64,000 nucleotides of DNA from Halothiobacillaceae bacterium (GCA_006212015.1 SDAY01000001.1:49068-113067); one strand, 5' to 3'; numbered from the stretch's first letter, positions 6,673 through 15,128 are shown. The notes: a model not told the origin generated them from the letters alone. Made by a program: numbers and translations.

Positions 6673-8400
6673 ATGAAACGAATTTTCCAATCACCCATGT
6701 TCAGCGCGCCTCGGGCTGGAACGCTGGCCTTGGGCATCGTTCTGGCCCTGGGCGGCGCCTCCGCCGCGCAAGCCTACCAGGTCCAGTCAGGCAAGATCCA
6801 CGACGACGCGGGCCAGCGCATCGCCCTGCGCGGAGTGAACTGGTTCGGCTTCGAGACAGCGAGCCATGCCCCGCATGGCCTGTGGGCGCGCAATGCTGAC
6901 GACATGATCGCGCAGATGAAGTCCCTGGGCGTCAACGCCGTGCGCCTGCCCGTGGCCCCGGCCACGCTTCATGGCGCTTCCGTGACCAGCGTCAGCCTTG
7001 CCCTGAACCCGCAATTCGCCGGCATGAACGGCCTGCAGGTGCTCGACTACATCGTTCACGCACTCGATCAGGCAGGGATCTACGTGCTGCTCGATCACCA
7101 CCGCCCGGATGACGAGGCCATCTCCGCGTTGTGGTACACCGCAAGCTACAGCGAAAAGCAGTGGCTGGACGACCTGAAGCTCATGGCGGCGCGCTACAAG
7201 GGCGTTCCGCATGTGCTGGGCATCGACCTCAAGAACGAGCCCCATGGCCCCGCGACCTGGGGGGTGGGCAATCCCTCGACGGACTGGAACCTCGCGGCCG
7301 AGCGCGCCGCGCAGGCCGTGCTTTCGGTCAATGACAGGCTGGTGGTCTTCGTGGGCGGCATTGAGGAGCAGGCGACCTGCTCCGGCGCCCATGCGCATGG
7401 CTGGGGCGGCAACCTGGAGCCGCTGCGCTGCATGCCGTTGAGCATCCCGCAGAACAAGCTGGTGTTCGCGCCGCATTTCTACGGCCCGGATATCTACATG
7501 TACTCGTATTTCAGCGACCCCGCGTTCCCCGCCAACATGCCGGCGATCTGGCAGGCCAATTTCGGTTTCGCGCGCGACATGGGCCATGCGGTGATGCCGA
7601 CGGAGTTCGGCAGTCGCTACGGTCATGGCGGCCTTGCGCTCGATAAGGTGTGGTTCGATGCTGCGATCGACTGGATGGTCGGGAAGGATCTGCGCGACGG
7701 CTTCTTTTGGTCCTGGAACCCCAATAGCTCCGATACGGGAGGTTTGCTGAAGGATGACTGGACCAACGTATGGACGGACAAACTGGCCAGGCTGCAGACG
7801 CTTTGGGGCGTCGCGCCGTCCACGCCGCCGGTCGTGCCGCCGCCCGAGTCCCCTGCCGCAAGCGGCGATGCGTTCTCGATCAGCCGCGTCGTGGATTCGG
7901 ACTGGGGTGCGGGCTACTGCGTGAGCTACAGCGTGCTCAACGTCAGCGACCATGCCGCCCAGTGGGCCACGAGCTTCGGTTTCCAGGATAAGCTGGATCG
8001 GGCCTGGAACGCGGTCGTCACGGTTGACGGCGCCAGCATCAAGGCGAAAGGGGAGAGCTGGAACAGCAGCCTGCAGCCTGGCCAGAAGGCGTCGTTCGGC
8101 TATTGCGCGACGCGCCCCGCGCCGTCGAGCGCAGGCGCCACGGCGACGCAGTTCCAGACCCAGCTCACCAGCCTGGGCGACTGGGGCAAGGGTTATTGCA
8201 CGGGTGTGCGCGTCACCAACACCTCCAAGACTGTGGCGGCCTGGAGTGTCACCTTGCCGCTGGAAGGGCGCATCACGAGCGCCTGGAGCGCGAATGTCAC
8301 CGCCGTGGGCGGCGGCAAGGCCAAGGCTTCGGGGCTGAAGTGGAACGCCTACCTGAACCCCGGGGCCTCCACGTCATTCGGGTTCTGCGCGAGCCGCTGA
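6673..8400 (+). CDS. Secreted GH5 cellulase with two CBM2-like domains (paralogue 2, riboswitch-controlled)
   Basis: A 575-residue paralogue of the upstream cellulase with matching order: Sec signal peptide ending ..ASAAQA before YQVQSG, GH5 domain with acid/base Glu189 (LKNEPHG) and nucleophile Glu311 (PTEFGSRYG), a Pro-rich linker (TPPVVPPPESP, about 385-398), and two CBM2-like repeats beginning SDWGAGYC and GDWGKGYC. Its leader contains a c-di-GMP-I riboswitch, unlike the first copy. ATG 6673 (MKRIFQSP) gives a proper signal peptide and has GAGGG upstream. A strong terminator follows. The substrate could be bacterial or plant cellulose; the riboswitch favours a role in biofilm matrix turnover, which is inference. 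Confidence 0.92.
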   Translation: MKRIFQSPMFSAPRAGTLALGIVLALGGASAAQAYQVQSGKIHDDAGQRIALRGVNWFGFETASHAPHGLWARNADDMIAQMKSLGVNAVRLPVAPATLHGASVTSVSLALNPQFAGMNGLQVLDYIVHALDQAGIYVLLDHHRPDDEAISALWYTASYSEKQWLDDLKLMAARYKGVPHVLGIDLKNEPHGPATWGVGNPSTDWNLAAERAAQAVLSVNDRLVVFVGGIEEQATCSGAHAHGWGGNLEPLRCMPLSIPQNKLVFAPHFYGPDIYMYSYFSDPAFPANMPAIWQANFGFARDMGHAVMPTEFGSRYGHGGLALDKVWFDAAIDWMVGKDLRDGFFWSWNPNSSDTGGLLKDDWTNVWTDKLARLQTLWGVAPSTPPVVPPPESPAASGDAFSISRVVDSDWGAGYCVSYSVLNVSDHAAQWATSFGFQDKLDRAWNAVVTVDGASIKAKGESWNSSLQPGQKASFGYCATRPAPSSAGATATQFQTQLTSLGDWGKGYCTGVRVTNTSKTVAAWSVTLPLEGRITSAWSANVTAVGGGKAKASGLKWNAYLNPGASTSFGFCASR

Positions 8401-8437
8401 ACATGGCATGACGGCCCGCTTTTTCCTTGCATGAAGT

Positions 8438-8476
8438 CAGGCCCCGTTGCGTCGAGCGACGGGGCCTGTGATTTTT
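8438..8476 (+). terminator. Rho-independent terminator after cellulase 2
   Basis: A 13-bp stem (8438-8450 with 8456-8468; CAGGCCCC against GGGGCCTG, one wobble inside) closed by the loop GTCGA and followed by TGATTTTT. It lies 38 bases after the cellulase stop and separates it from the convergent DUF1841 gene. Confidence 0.88.
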
Positions 8477-8529
8477 CGGCCCGCCGAAGGATTCGGCGAG
8501 CGGTGACATTCAGGCCTGATCGATCCGGA

Positions 8530-8952
8530 TCACAGACGTTCGCGAATGCATTCCAGATAGGCCTGCTCGTCCGGCCCCAGCGGCCCGGCATCGTTCAGGG
8601 CCCTGAGCAGGCAGGCGATCATGCGGTGCTCGGCCTCCATCATGTCGCCGGTGCGGCGCACCAGGGTCTCGTAGGCGGCGCGGATGCCCGCCGGGCGGTC
8701 GGTGCCGATCTGCTCGCGCAGGCCGAGGTGCATGCCCAGGTGCAGGAAGGGATTGCTCATGCCCTGCTCGGGCGACTCCTCCCAGGCCAGCGTCCTCTCC
8801 TCGTCGGCGAGCAGGGCGTGGTATTCCGGGTGCATCTCCACCACGTCGGCGATCAGGGTGTCGAGCGCCTCCATCGGCAGGCCCTCGCGGCGCTTGCGCC
8901 AGGCCTCCACATACATCAGACGGAGCTTGTTGCGGTCAGGACTGAACAACAT
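8530..8952 (-). CDS. DUF1841 family protein
   Basis: A 140-residue soluble protein matching the DUF1841 family of beta- and gammaproteobacteria: N-terminal F.PDRNKLRLMYVEAW, the central HPEYHALL motif, NPFLHLGMHLGLREQI with conserved histidines, and a closing helical segment MEAEHRMIACLLRAL. No signal peptide or membrane segment. Its start overlaps the end of nth by 17 bases, so the two are probably translated from one mRNA; the same pairing is seen in other proteobacteria. The function of the family is unknown. Confidence 0.88.
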   Translation of the reverse strand: MLFSPDRNKLRLMYVEAWRKRREGLPMEALDTLIADVVEMHPEYHALLADEERTLAWEESPEQGMSNPFLHLGMHLGLREQIGTDRPAGIRAAYETLVRRTGDMMEAEHRMIACLLRALNDAGPLGPDEQAYLECIRERL

Positions 8953-9610
8953 CGGGGAATCTCGCGGGGGCGGGGCAGGGGGCGGTCTTCTGCTTGAAAT
9001 CGCACAGGTCGCAGACCGGGCAGATGCCGCATTTGGGGCTGCGCGCGGTGCAGGTGTAGCGGCCGTGCAGGATCAGCCAGTGATGGGCGTCCTGCATGAA
9101 TGCCTTGGGGATGACCTTGACCAGCCGGTCCTCCACCGCGCGCACGGTCTTGCCGGGGGCGAGGCCGGTGCGGTTGGCGACGCGGAAGATGTGGGTGTCC
9201 ACCGCCATGGCCGGCTGGCCGAAGGCGGTGTTGAGCACCACGTTGGCGGTCTTGCGGCCGACGCCTGGCAGGGCCTCCAGCGCCTCGCGGGTGCTCGGAA
9301 CCTCGCCGCCATGCCGGTCGAGCAGCATGCGGCAGAGGCCGATGACGTTTTTCGCCTTGGACGGATACAGGCCGATGGTCCTGATGTATTCGCGCAAGCC
9401 TTCCTCACCCAGGTCGAGGATGGCTTGGGGGGTGCTGGCGACCGGGAAAAGGCGGCCGGTGGCGAGGTTCACGCCCTTGTCGGTGGCCTGCGCGGACAGC
9501 ACCACGGCGACCAGCAGCTCGAACGGTGTCGAGTAGTGCAGCTCGGTGGTCGGGTGCGGGTTGATCGAGCGCAAACGCTCGAAGAAAAGGCGACGGGTGA
9601 GAGGATTCAT
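8936..9610 (-). CDS. nth: Endonuclease III (DNA glycosylase/AP lyase)
   Basis: Removes oxidised pyrimidines from DNA and cuts the abasic site, the entry step of base-excision repair. The 224-residue product has the helix-hairpin-helix LPGVGRKTANVVL with the catalytic lysine, the catalytic aspartate in AVDTHIFRVANR, and a C-terminal [4Fe-4S] loop with cysteines in YTCTARSPKCGICPVCDLC (C-x6-C-x2-C-x5-C pattern). It is about a dozen residues longer than E. coli Nth owing to a Pro/Ala-rich C-terminal tail that overlaps the DUF1841 gene. It is divergent from motA. Confidence 0.96.
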   Translation of the reverse strand: MNPLTRRLFFERLRSINPHPTTELHYSTPFELLVAVVLSAQATDKGVNLATGRLFPVASTPQAILDLGEEGLREYIRTIGLYPSKAKNVIGLCRMLLDRHGGEVPSTREALEALPGVGRKTANVVLNTAFGQPAMAVDTHIFRVANRTGLAPGKTVRAVEDRLVKVIPKAFMQDAHHWLILHGRYTCTARSPKCGICPVCDLCDFKQKTAPCPAPARFPDVVQS

Positions 9611-9723
9611 GAACTGTGCAAAAGTGGTTCAAGGCATGGGGGCGCTTGCCGATTAACTGTTAGCATACATGGTCAATAAGGTCGCTGGCATACGGCCCAT
9701 GCAATGACAGGGGATTGATTCGC

Positions 9724-10578
9724 ATGTTCATTATTATCGGCTGGGTGATGGTCATCGGCGTCATCCTCGGCGGCTTCATCATGGCGGGCGGCCATCTCGT
9801 CGTGCTGATGCAGCCCGTCGAGGTGCTGATCATCTTCGGCGCGGTCATCGGCGCGACCGTGGCCGGCAACGACATGGTCAAGCTCAAGGCCTTCGGAGGC
9901 GGCATCGGCCAGGCGTTCAAGGGTTCCAGGTACAGCAAGCAGATGTACATGGAGACCCTAGGTCTGCTCTTCAATCTGTTCGCCAAGGCGCGCAAGGACG
10001 GTCTGATGTCGATCGAGGGGGACATCGAGGAGCCGGAGAACAGCGAGATCTTCAAGAAGGCCCCCAAGGTGGCGGCCGACCACCATGCGACCGACTTCAT
10101 CGCCGACTACATGCGCCTGATGATCAGCTCCAGCCTGGACGTGCACCAGATCGACAACCTGATGGACGTCGAGATCGAGACCCACCATCACGAAGCGGCC
10201 ATCCCGGGCAACATGATGGCCAAGATCGCCGACGGCTTGCCGGCCTTCGGTATCGTCGCGGCGGTGCTTGGGGTGGTGCACACCATGGAATCGGTTGGCA
10301 TTCCGCCCGCAGAACTGGGCAAGCTGATCGCGGCGGCCCTGGTCGGTACCTTCCTCGGTATCCTTGCGGCCTACGGCTTTGTCAGCCCGCTGGCCAAGGT
10401 CATGGAGACCCAGGGCGAGGAATCGACCCAGTACTTCAATTGCCTCAAGGCGACCCTGATTGCGTTCATGAATGGCTATCCGCCGCAGGTCGCGGTCGAA
10501 TTCGGACGCAAGACCCTGCCATCGCATGTGCGGCCAGGCTTCCTCGAAATGGAAGAGTTCATCAAGAGCAACAAGTAA
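9724..10578 (+). CDS. motA: Flagellar motor stator protein MotA
   Basis: Inner-membrane stator subunit that, with MotB, couples ion flow to flagellar rotation. The 284-residue product has four membrane helices (two near residues 1-50, two near 165-215), the functional prolines in LPAFGIVAAVLG and FVSPLAKVME, and charged residues of the cytoplasmic loop (ARKDGLMSIEGDIEEPE). ATG 9724 is preceded by AGGGG about ten bases upstream; the TTG at 9715 is too close to that site. motB follows after 31 bases. A single stator pair away from flagellar genes is common; H+ versus Na+ use is not decided here. Confidence 0.95.
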   Translation: MFIIIGWVMVIGVILGGFIMAGGHLVVLMQPVEVLIIFGAVIGATVAGNDMVKLKAFGGGIGQAFKGSRYSKQMYMETLGLLFNLFAKARKDGLMSIEGDIEEPENSEIFKKAPKVAADHHATDFIADYMRLMISSSLDVHQIDNLMDVEIETHHHEAAIPGNMMAKIADGLPAFGIVAAVLGVVHTMESVGIPPAELGKLIAAALVGTFLGILAAYGFVSPLAKVMETQGEESTQYFNCLKATLIAFMNGYPPQVAVEFGRKTLPSHVRPGFLEMEEFIKSNK

Positions 10579-10609
10579 TCCAGGCGCATAGCCCGGCGGA
10601 CGGCAGATC

Positions 10610-11542
10610 ATGCAGACGGAACACCAACGCCCGATCATCATCAAGAAGGTCAAGAAAGGCGGCCACGGCGCGCACGGCGGCGCCTGGAAGATTGCCTTCG
10701 CCGACTTCATGACGGCGATGATGGCGTTCTTCCTGCTGATGTGGCTGCTGGGCTCGACCAGCAAGGAAGATCTCTCCGGCATTGCCGAGTACTTCCAGAA
10801 CCCGACCGTCATCTCCATGAGCGGCGGAACCTCGACCGGCGACCGCACCAGCATCATCAAGGGCGGCGGCGACGACCTGACCAAGCAGGACGGCAACGTC
10901 AAGAAGGGCGAAATCATCGTCGACCCCGAGGACGTGAAGAAGCGCCTGCGCGAGCGTGAGGCCAAGCGCATGCAGGAGACCAAGGACAAGCTGGAGAAGA
11001 TGATCGAGCAGGACAGCGTGCTCAAGGAGTTCAAGAACCAGCTCAAGATCGACATCACGCCCGAGGGCCTGCGCATCCAGATCGTCGACCAGGACAAGCG
11101 GCCGATGTTCGATGCGGGCTCCTCGCACATGGCGACCTATGCCGAGGCGATCTTGCGCAAGGTCGCCCCGGTCGTGAACGAGCTGCCGAACAGGCTCACG
11201 GTGCTGGGGCATACCGACTCGCGTCCGTTTGGCAGCGGTCGGGGTGATTACTCCAACTGGGAGCTTTCCGCCGACCGCGCCAATGCGGCAAGGCGCATGC
11301 TCAACGCCAGCGGGATTGCCGAGGACAAGGTCATGCGCGTGTCCGGCCTGGCCGACTCCGTGCCCTTCAATCCGCAGGATCCCGCCGACCCGATCAACCG
11401 TCGCATCTCCATCATCCTGCTCAAGAAGGATGTGGAGGATCAGTACGTGGCCAATACCGGCGCAGTGCTTCCTCCGTCAGCGGATGCGCCCCCTCCGGAC
11501 ACCGGGCTTTCGGTCCCGGCAACGGTCATTCCAACACAGTGA
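10610..11542 (+). CDS. motB: Flagellar motor stator protein MotB
   Basis: Partner of MotA. The 310-residue product has a basic N-terminus, one membrane helix containing the ion-carrying aspartate in [18 protein letters not shown] (about residues 28-45), a long linker with a charged coil ([20 protein letters not shown]), and a C-terminal OmpA-like peptidoglycan-binding domain with [12 protein letters not shown] and NRRISIILL. The plug region lies after the helix. The C-terminal tail is Pro-rich ([12 protein letters not shown]). It ends 5 bases before pyrD, so the unrelated pyrD gene may share its transcript. Confidence 0.96.
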   Translation: MQTEHQRPIIIKKVKKGGHGAHGGAWKIAFADFMTAMMAFFLLMWLLGSTSKEDLSGIAEYFQNPTVISMSGGTSTGDRTSIIKGGGDDLTKQDGNVKKGEIIVDPEDVKKRLREREAKRMQETKDKLEKMIEQDSVLKEFKNQLKIDITPEGLRIQIVDQDKRPMFDAGSSHMATYAEAILRKVAPVVNELPNRLTVLGHTDSRPFGSGRGDYSNWELSADRANAARRMLNASGIAEDKVMRVSGLADSVPFNPQDPADPINRRISIILLKKDVEDQYVANTGAVLPPSADAPPPDTGLSVPATVIPTQ

Positions 11543-11547
11543 TACCC

Positions 11548-12597
11548 ATGAGCCTGAGCTACGACCTCGCCCGCCGGGCGCTTTTCCTGTTGCCGCCCGA
11601 GACCGCCCATGACCTGGCGCTGGAAGGCATGCATCTTTTCCTGCGCGGGCCGCTCGGCCGCTGGATGCGCTCGCGCGTGCCGGACAGCCCGCGCGAGGTG
11701 ATGGGCCTGACCTTCCGGAATCCGGTAGGCATGGCGGCAGGCATGGACAAGAACGCCCGCTACATCGACGCGCTCGGCAACCTCGGCTTCGGCTTCATCG
11801 AGGTGGGCACGGTCACCCCCCGCCCGCAGCCGGGCAATCCCAAGCCGCGCCTGTTCCGCCTGCCGAAGGCGCGGGCCATCATCAACCGCATGGGCTTCAA
11901 CAACCTCGGGGTCGAGCAGTTCATCGCCCATGTCGAGCACAGCCGCTATACCCGCGAGGGCGGCGTGCTGGGCCTGAACATCGGCAAGAACTTCGACACC
12001 CCGGTCGAGAAGGCGGCGGACGACTACCTGTTCTGCCTGCGCCGGGTCTATCCGCATGCCGGCTATGTCGCGGTGAACGTCTCCTCGCCCAACACGGCGG
12101 GCCTGCGCACCCTGCAGCATGGCGAGGCCTTCGACGACCTGCTCGCCCGGCTCAAGAGCGAACAGCAGCGCCTGGCCGACCAGCATGGCCGCTACGTGCC
12201 GATCGCGGTCAAGGTGGCGCCGGACCTGGCGCCGGATGAAGTGACCACGATCGCGGACGCCCTGCGCCGCCATCGCATCGAGGGCCTGATCGCGACCAAC
12301 ACGACACTGAGTCGCGAGGGCGTCGAGGGCCTGCCGCATGCCGACGAGAAGGGCGGGCTGTCAGGCGCGCCGGTGTTGACGCGCTCGACCGCCATCGTGC
12401 GCCAGTTCAGCGAGGCGCTGGGCGGCGAACTGCCGATCATCGCCGCAGGGGGCATCATGTGCGCCGCCGACGCGCAGGCCAAGATCGACGCGGGCGCGAG
12501 CCTCGTGCAGATCTACACCGGCTTCATCTATCAGGGGCCGGACCTGGTGCGCGAGATCGCCCGCACGCTGGCCTCGCCGGGTTGTGCCGGCGGCTGA
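11548..12597 (+). CDS. pyrD: Dihydroorotate dehydrogenase (quinone), class 2
   Basis: Membrane-associated flavoenzyme that oxidises dihydroorotate to orotate with quinone as acceptor in pyrimidine synthesis. The 349-residue product has the class 2 N-terminal helical extension ([22 protein letters not shown]) for quinone access, FMN site residues [10 protein letters not shown], the catalytic serine segment [11 protein letters not shown], and [37 protein letters not shown] 11548 is chosen; an in-frame GTG at 11539 overlaps the motB stop. The electrons join the same quinone pool as Sqr and complex I. Confidence 0.96.
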   Translation: MSLSYDLARRALFLLPPETAHDLALEGMHLFLRGPLGRWMRSRVPDSPREVMGLTFRNPVGMAAGMDKNARYIDALGNLGFGFIEVGTVTPRPQPGNPKPRLFRLPKARAIINRMGFNNLGVEQFIAHVEHSRYTREGGVLGLNIGKNFDTPVEKAADDYLFCLRRVYPHAGYVAVNVSSPNTAGLRTLQHGEAFDDLLARLKSEQQRLADQHGRYVPIAVKVAPDLAPDEVTTIADALRRHRIEGLIATNTTLSREGVEGLPHADEKGGLSGAPVLTRSTAIVRQFSEALGGELPIIAAGGIMCAADAQAKIDAGASLVQIYTGFIYQGPDLVREIARTLASPGCAGG

Positions 12598-12603
12598 ATG
12601 CAT

Positions 12604-12725
12604 CGTCATTGCGAGCGAGCCTGCCTTTGGCCACGAGGCCGAAGGCCGTGCTGGGAAGCCATCCAGAACGCCTGCAGAATCAGCAACCTATGGATCGCCA
12701 CGTCGTTTCACTCCTCGCGATGACG
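12604..12725. repeat. 122-bp element with inverted CGTCAT..GCGAG ends, copy 2
   Basis: Begins CGTCATTGCGAG (12604-12615) and ends CTCGCGATGACG (12714-12725), inverted with one mismatch. The left half, reverse complemented, aligns with the right half of the element at 2536-2647 (GGATGGCTTCCC..CGGCCTTC..GGC..CGCTCGCAATGACG). Inner GGAAGCCATCC and GGATCGCC arms also fit a hairpin. It lies just after pyrD and directly before the 235-bp element. Confidence 0.75.
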
Positions 12726-12745
12726 ATTGATTCAGCGCTTCCCTG

Positions 12746-12980
12746 GCAGCCTGTCGGACTTGAGGCGAACGGGCTGCAAAGGCTTGCGGAATCCATCCAT
12801 GGATTCCGCCCTTCGGGTGTCGCTGTGCGACCCCACGCCGCTCCCGACGGCGCTGTTCGGGCCGGTCCATATTTCGCCGCTATTTTTGGGCCATAGTCCT
12901 GGCTATGGCCCGGTAAAATCGTCATGGCTGTCCTCAGCCGGCGACTTTTTCGCTTCAGCCGCTCAAGTCCGACAGGCTGC
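12746..12980. repeat. 235-bp element with perfect 19-bp terminal inverted repeats
   Basis: GCAGCCTGTCGGACTTGAG at 12746-12764 is perfectly repeated in inverse at 12962-12980. Inside are further hairpins: CGGAATCCAT / ATGGATTCCG near 12787-12810 and GGGCCATAG / CTATGGCCC near 12888-12912. No protein with family features is encoded, and no target-site duplication is visible (flanks CCTG and TAGT differ). The size and ends fit a MITE-like non-autonomous element; no matching transposase is in the window. It ends 43 bases before folD and may carry its promoter. Confidence 0.75.
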
Positions 12981-13023
12981 TAGTACAATACCCACCCCTT
13001 TCTTGCCCGCCTGGAGCCCTCCC

Positions 13024-13878
13024 ATGTCCGCCCAACTGATTGACGGCAAGCGCGTCGCCGAGGAGGTCGTCACCTCCGTGCGCGAGGGCGTCGAGCAACT
13101 CAAGGCCCAGGGCCGCCGCGTGCCCGGCCTTGCCGTCATCCAGGTCGGCGAGGACCCGGCCTCCAGGGTCTATGTGGGCAACAAGCGCCGCGCCTGCGAG
13201 CGCACGGGCATCCATTCCGTCGCCCACGACCTGCCGGCCGAGACCCGCGAGCAGGCCCTGCTTGACCTGATCGACCAGCTCAATGCCGATCCGTCCATCG
13301 ACGGCATTCTGGTCCAGCTGCCGCTGCCCGCGCATATCGACGCCGAGGCGGTGATCGAGCGCATCCACCCGGACAAGGACGTGGACGGCTTTCATCCCTA
13401 CAACGTCGGACGCCTGGCCCAGCGCATCCCGCGCCTGCGTCCCTGCACCCCGTATGGCGTGATGCGCCTGCTGGAAACCTGCGGCATCGATCCGAAAGGC
13501 ATGGAGGCCGTGGTGGTGGGCGCCTCCAACATCGTCGGTCGGCCGATGGCGCTGGAGCTGCTGCTGGCGGGCGCGACCGTGACCGTGACCCATCGCTTCA
13601 CCCGGGACCTCGCCGCCCATGTCGGCCGCGCCGACCTGCTGGTGGTGGCCGCCGGCAAGCCGGGTCTGGTCAAGGGCGAGTGGGTCAAGCCGGGGGCGGT
13701 GGTGATCGACGTCGGCATCAACCGCCTGGCGGACGGCCGCCTGGTCGGTGATGTCGAATTCGAGGCGGCCTTCGAGCGCGCCGGGCACATCACTCCGGTG
13801 CCGGGCGGCGTCGGCCCGATGACCGTGGCGATGCTGATGCAGAACACCCTCGAGGCGCGCATGCTGCGCGCGGAGTGA
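13024..13878 (+). CDS. folD: Methylenetetrahydrofolate dehydrogenase/cyclohydrolase
   Basis: Bifunctional enzyme that interconverts 5,10-methylene- and 10-formyl-tetrahydrofolate, with NADP. The 284-residue product has the catalytic lysine segment [14 protein letters not shown] (about residues 49-62), [27 protein letters not shown], the Rossmann motif [18 protein letters not shown] and the end [20 protein letters not shown]. Length is typical (E. coli 288). ATG 13024 starts the conserved N-terminus; the longer upstream reading frame runs through the repeat elements and is rejected. Confidence 0.97.
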   Translation: MSAQLIDGKRVAEEVVTSVREGVEQLKAQGRRVPGLAVIQVGEDPASRVYVGNKRRACERTGIHSVAHDLPAETREQALLDLIDQLNADPSIDGILVQLPLPAHIDAEAVIERIHPDKDVDGFHPYNVGRLAQRIPRLRPCTPYGVMRLLETCGIDPKGMEAVVVGASNIVGRPMALELLLAGATVTVTHRFTRDLAAHVGRADLLVVAAGKPGLVKGEWVKPGAVVIDVGINRLADGRLVGDVEFEAAFERAGHITPVPGGVGPMTVAMLMQNTLEARMLRAE

Positions 13879-13969
13879 GCCCTTGCCAACGCGAAGCGGG
13901 CGCAAACCCTCGATGTGCCGCATGTCGCCCCCTGTCAGGCGGTCCATGGGCTGATGACTCCGCAAACCT

Positions 13970-14032
13970 GCCGGATGGCTTCCCCCATGGCCCTCGGCCT
14001 CGCGGCCAAAGGCGAGATCGCTCGCCATGACG
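13970..14032 (+). repeat. Solo half of the CGTCAT-ended element, copy 3
   Basis: About 63 bases that match the right half of the element at 2536-2647: GGATGGCTTCCCC, then CTCGGCCTCGCGGCCAAAGGCGAG and the end CTCGCCATGACG (14021-14032). No matching left end is seen upstream, so it is truncated or a half-element. It lies in the 407-base folD-to-14286 spacer, which is otherwise filled by the REP doublet and REP-like palindromes that follow; only 13879-13969 shows nothing recognisable. Confidence 0.6.
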
Positions 14033-14042
14033 ATGATGCGCC

Positions 14043-14101
14043 TGTAGGAGCGAGCTTGCTCGCGATCCATGCGGGACATCGCGAGCAAGCTCGCTCCTGC
14101 A
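14043..14101. repeat. REP doublet (inverted pair)
   Basis: Two 24-base REP units, 14043-14066 (TGTAGGAGCGAGCTTGCTCG..) and its inverse at 14078-14101, separated by 11 bases. The inner 21 bases of each arm are perfectly complementary, and each unit contains its own GCGAGC/GCTCGC mini-hairpin. The GTAGGAGCGAGC..GCTCGCGA consensus is that of REP sequences well known in Pseudomonas, mobilised by RAYT (TnpA-REP) proteins. No RAYT gene lies in this window. Confidence 0.85.
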
Positions 14102-14112
14102 TCTCCTCGCAG

Positions 14113-14226
14113 GCGCGAATTCATTGGCGCACTGGCCCTGATCGCGGCGGGGTGCCGTTCCTACCTCGTAGGTGCGAATTCATTCGCACTTGCGCCCGGG
14201 GTGCTCGCCACAATTTCTTTACAAGC
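14113..14226 (+). repeat. Two REP-like palindromes and module R
   Basis: GCGCGAATTCATTGGCGC at 14113-14130 and GTGCGAATTCATTCGCAC at 14172-14189 are diverged and canonical copies of the same 18-nt palindrome; the diverged copy changes T-A to C-G in the stem but also has one G/G mismatch. The first is followed by CTGATCGCGGCGGGG, also seen after the copy at 17783-17800. Module R follows at 14194-14226 (GGGGTGCTCGCCACAA..CAAGCG). No hairpin cassette is present at this locus. Confidence 0.7.
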
Positions 14227-14285
14227 GCTGACCGACGGCCCGCGAGGGCGGCAAGCGCTCATCTTGACTTACGGGGGAGCTTCCC

Positions 14286-15128
14286 ATGAACAGACGAACC
14301 ATGCTGAAGGGGCTTGTGCTGGCGGCGGGCATGCTGGCCGGGGGGGTGGCCAGTGGGTTGTCGTGGGCGGCCGATCCGTTCCTCATCGGGGTGGCGCCGC
14401 ACACCAGCGCCCGCGTGCTGATCGAGCAGTACCAGCCGCTGCGCCTGCATCTGGAACGCGCGCTCGGGCAGCCGGTGGCCATCGTCACCGCCCCCGACTT
14501 CACCGAATTCGCCCGCCGCGCGCTGCGCAGCGAGTACGACCTCGCCATCACCACCGGCCATCAGGCGCGCCTGCTGCAGACGGATGCGGGCGGCCTGCCG
14601 CTGCTGACCTACAAGGCGCCGTTCCTTGCCCTCGCCGTGGTCGCGGCCGGGGGGCCGGTCCATACGATGGATGACCTGCGCGGCAGGACCGTGCTCGGCC
14701 TGAGTCCCACCTCGCTGGTCACCCTGTGGGGGCTGCAGTGGCTGCAGGATGCCGGCCTGCGTGATGTCGCCGTGAACTACGTCAGCGCGGCCGACAGCGT
14801 GAGCCAGGTCATCCTCGCCGGGGAGGCCGCCGCCGGTTTCATCTCCCAGCCCAATTACGACAAGCTCTCCCCGGACGTGGCCCGGCGCCTGCGCATCCTC
14901 GAACGCAGCCGGCCGCTCGCGGGCCGCGTCTATGTGCTCGACAGGCGCCATGCCGCGCGGCGGGCGCAGGTCGAGGATGCCCTGTGGGGCTTCGCCGGGA
15001 CGCCCGAGGCGCGCGCCTATTTCGACCAGACCCAGCTCGGCGGCTACCGCCGGCTTGAGGCGGGAGAGCTCGAGCTCATGGAACCCTATGCCGCCCGCGT
15101 CCGGGCCACCCTGGAGGGCGTGAAGTAA
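14286..15128 (+). CDS. PhnD-like periplasmic substrate-binding protein
   Basis: A 280-residue exported binding protein of the phosphate/phosphonate (PhnD) type. The N-terminus MNRRTMLKGLVLAAG has a twin-arginine motif and a hydrophobic core ending at ..SWAAD. The mature part shows the family pattern IGVAPHTSARVLIEQYQPL, RSEYDLAITTGHQARL, DDLRGRTVLGLSPTSLVT and AGEAAAGFISQPNYDKL. No ABC permease or ATPase gene is adjacent. Instead its stop overlaps the start of a membrane GGDEF-EAL protein (TAATG). The likely role is ligand sensing for that protein rather than uptake; the ligand is unknown. Confidence 0.85.
   Translation: MNRRTMLKGLVLAAGMLAGGVASGLSWAADPFLIGVAPHTSARVLIEQYQPLRLHLERALGQPVAIVTAPDFTEFARRALRSEYDLAITTGHQARLLQTDAGGLPLLTYKAPFLALAVVAAGGPVHTMDDLRGRTVLGLSPTSLVTLWGLQWLQDAGLRDVAVNYVSAADSVSQVILAGEAAAGFISQPNYDKLSPDVARRLRILERSRPLAGRVYVLDRRHAARRAQVEDALWGFAGTPEARAYFDQTQLGGYRRLEAGELELMEPYAARVRATLEGVK

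Noticed and set aside
12727-13023. N-terminal extension of folD by 99 codons
   Set aside because: The extension runs through the 235-bp inverted-repeat element and has no similarity to FolD, which begins at the ATG at 13024.
14286-15128. Phosphonate ABC transporter component
   Set aside because: No phnC or phnE gene nearby; the coupled downstream gene is a c-di-GMP signalling protein, so a sensor role fits better.
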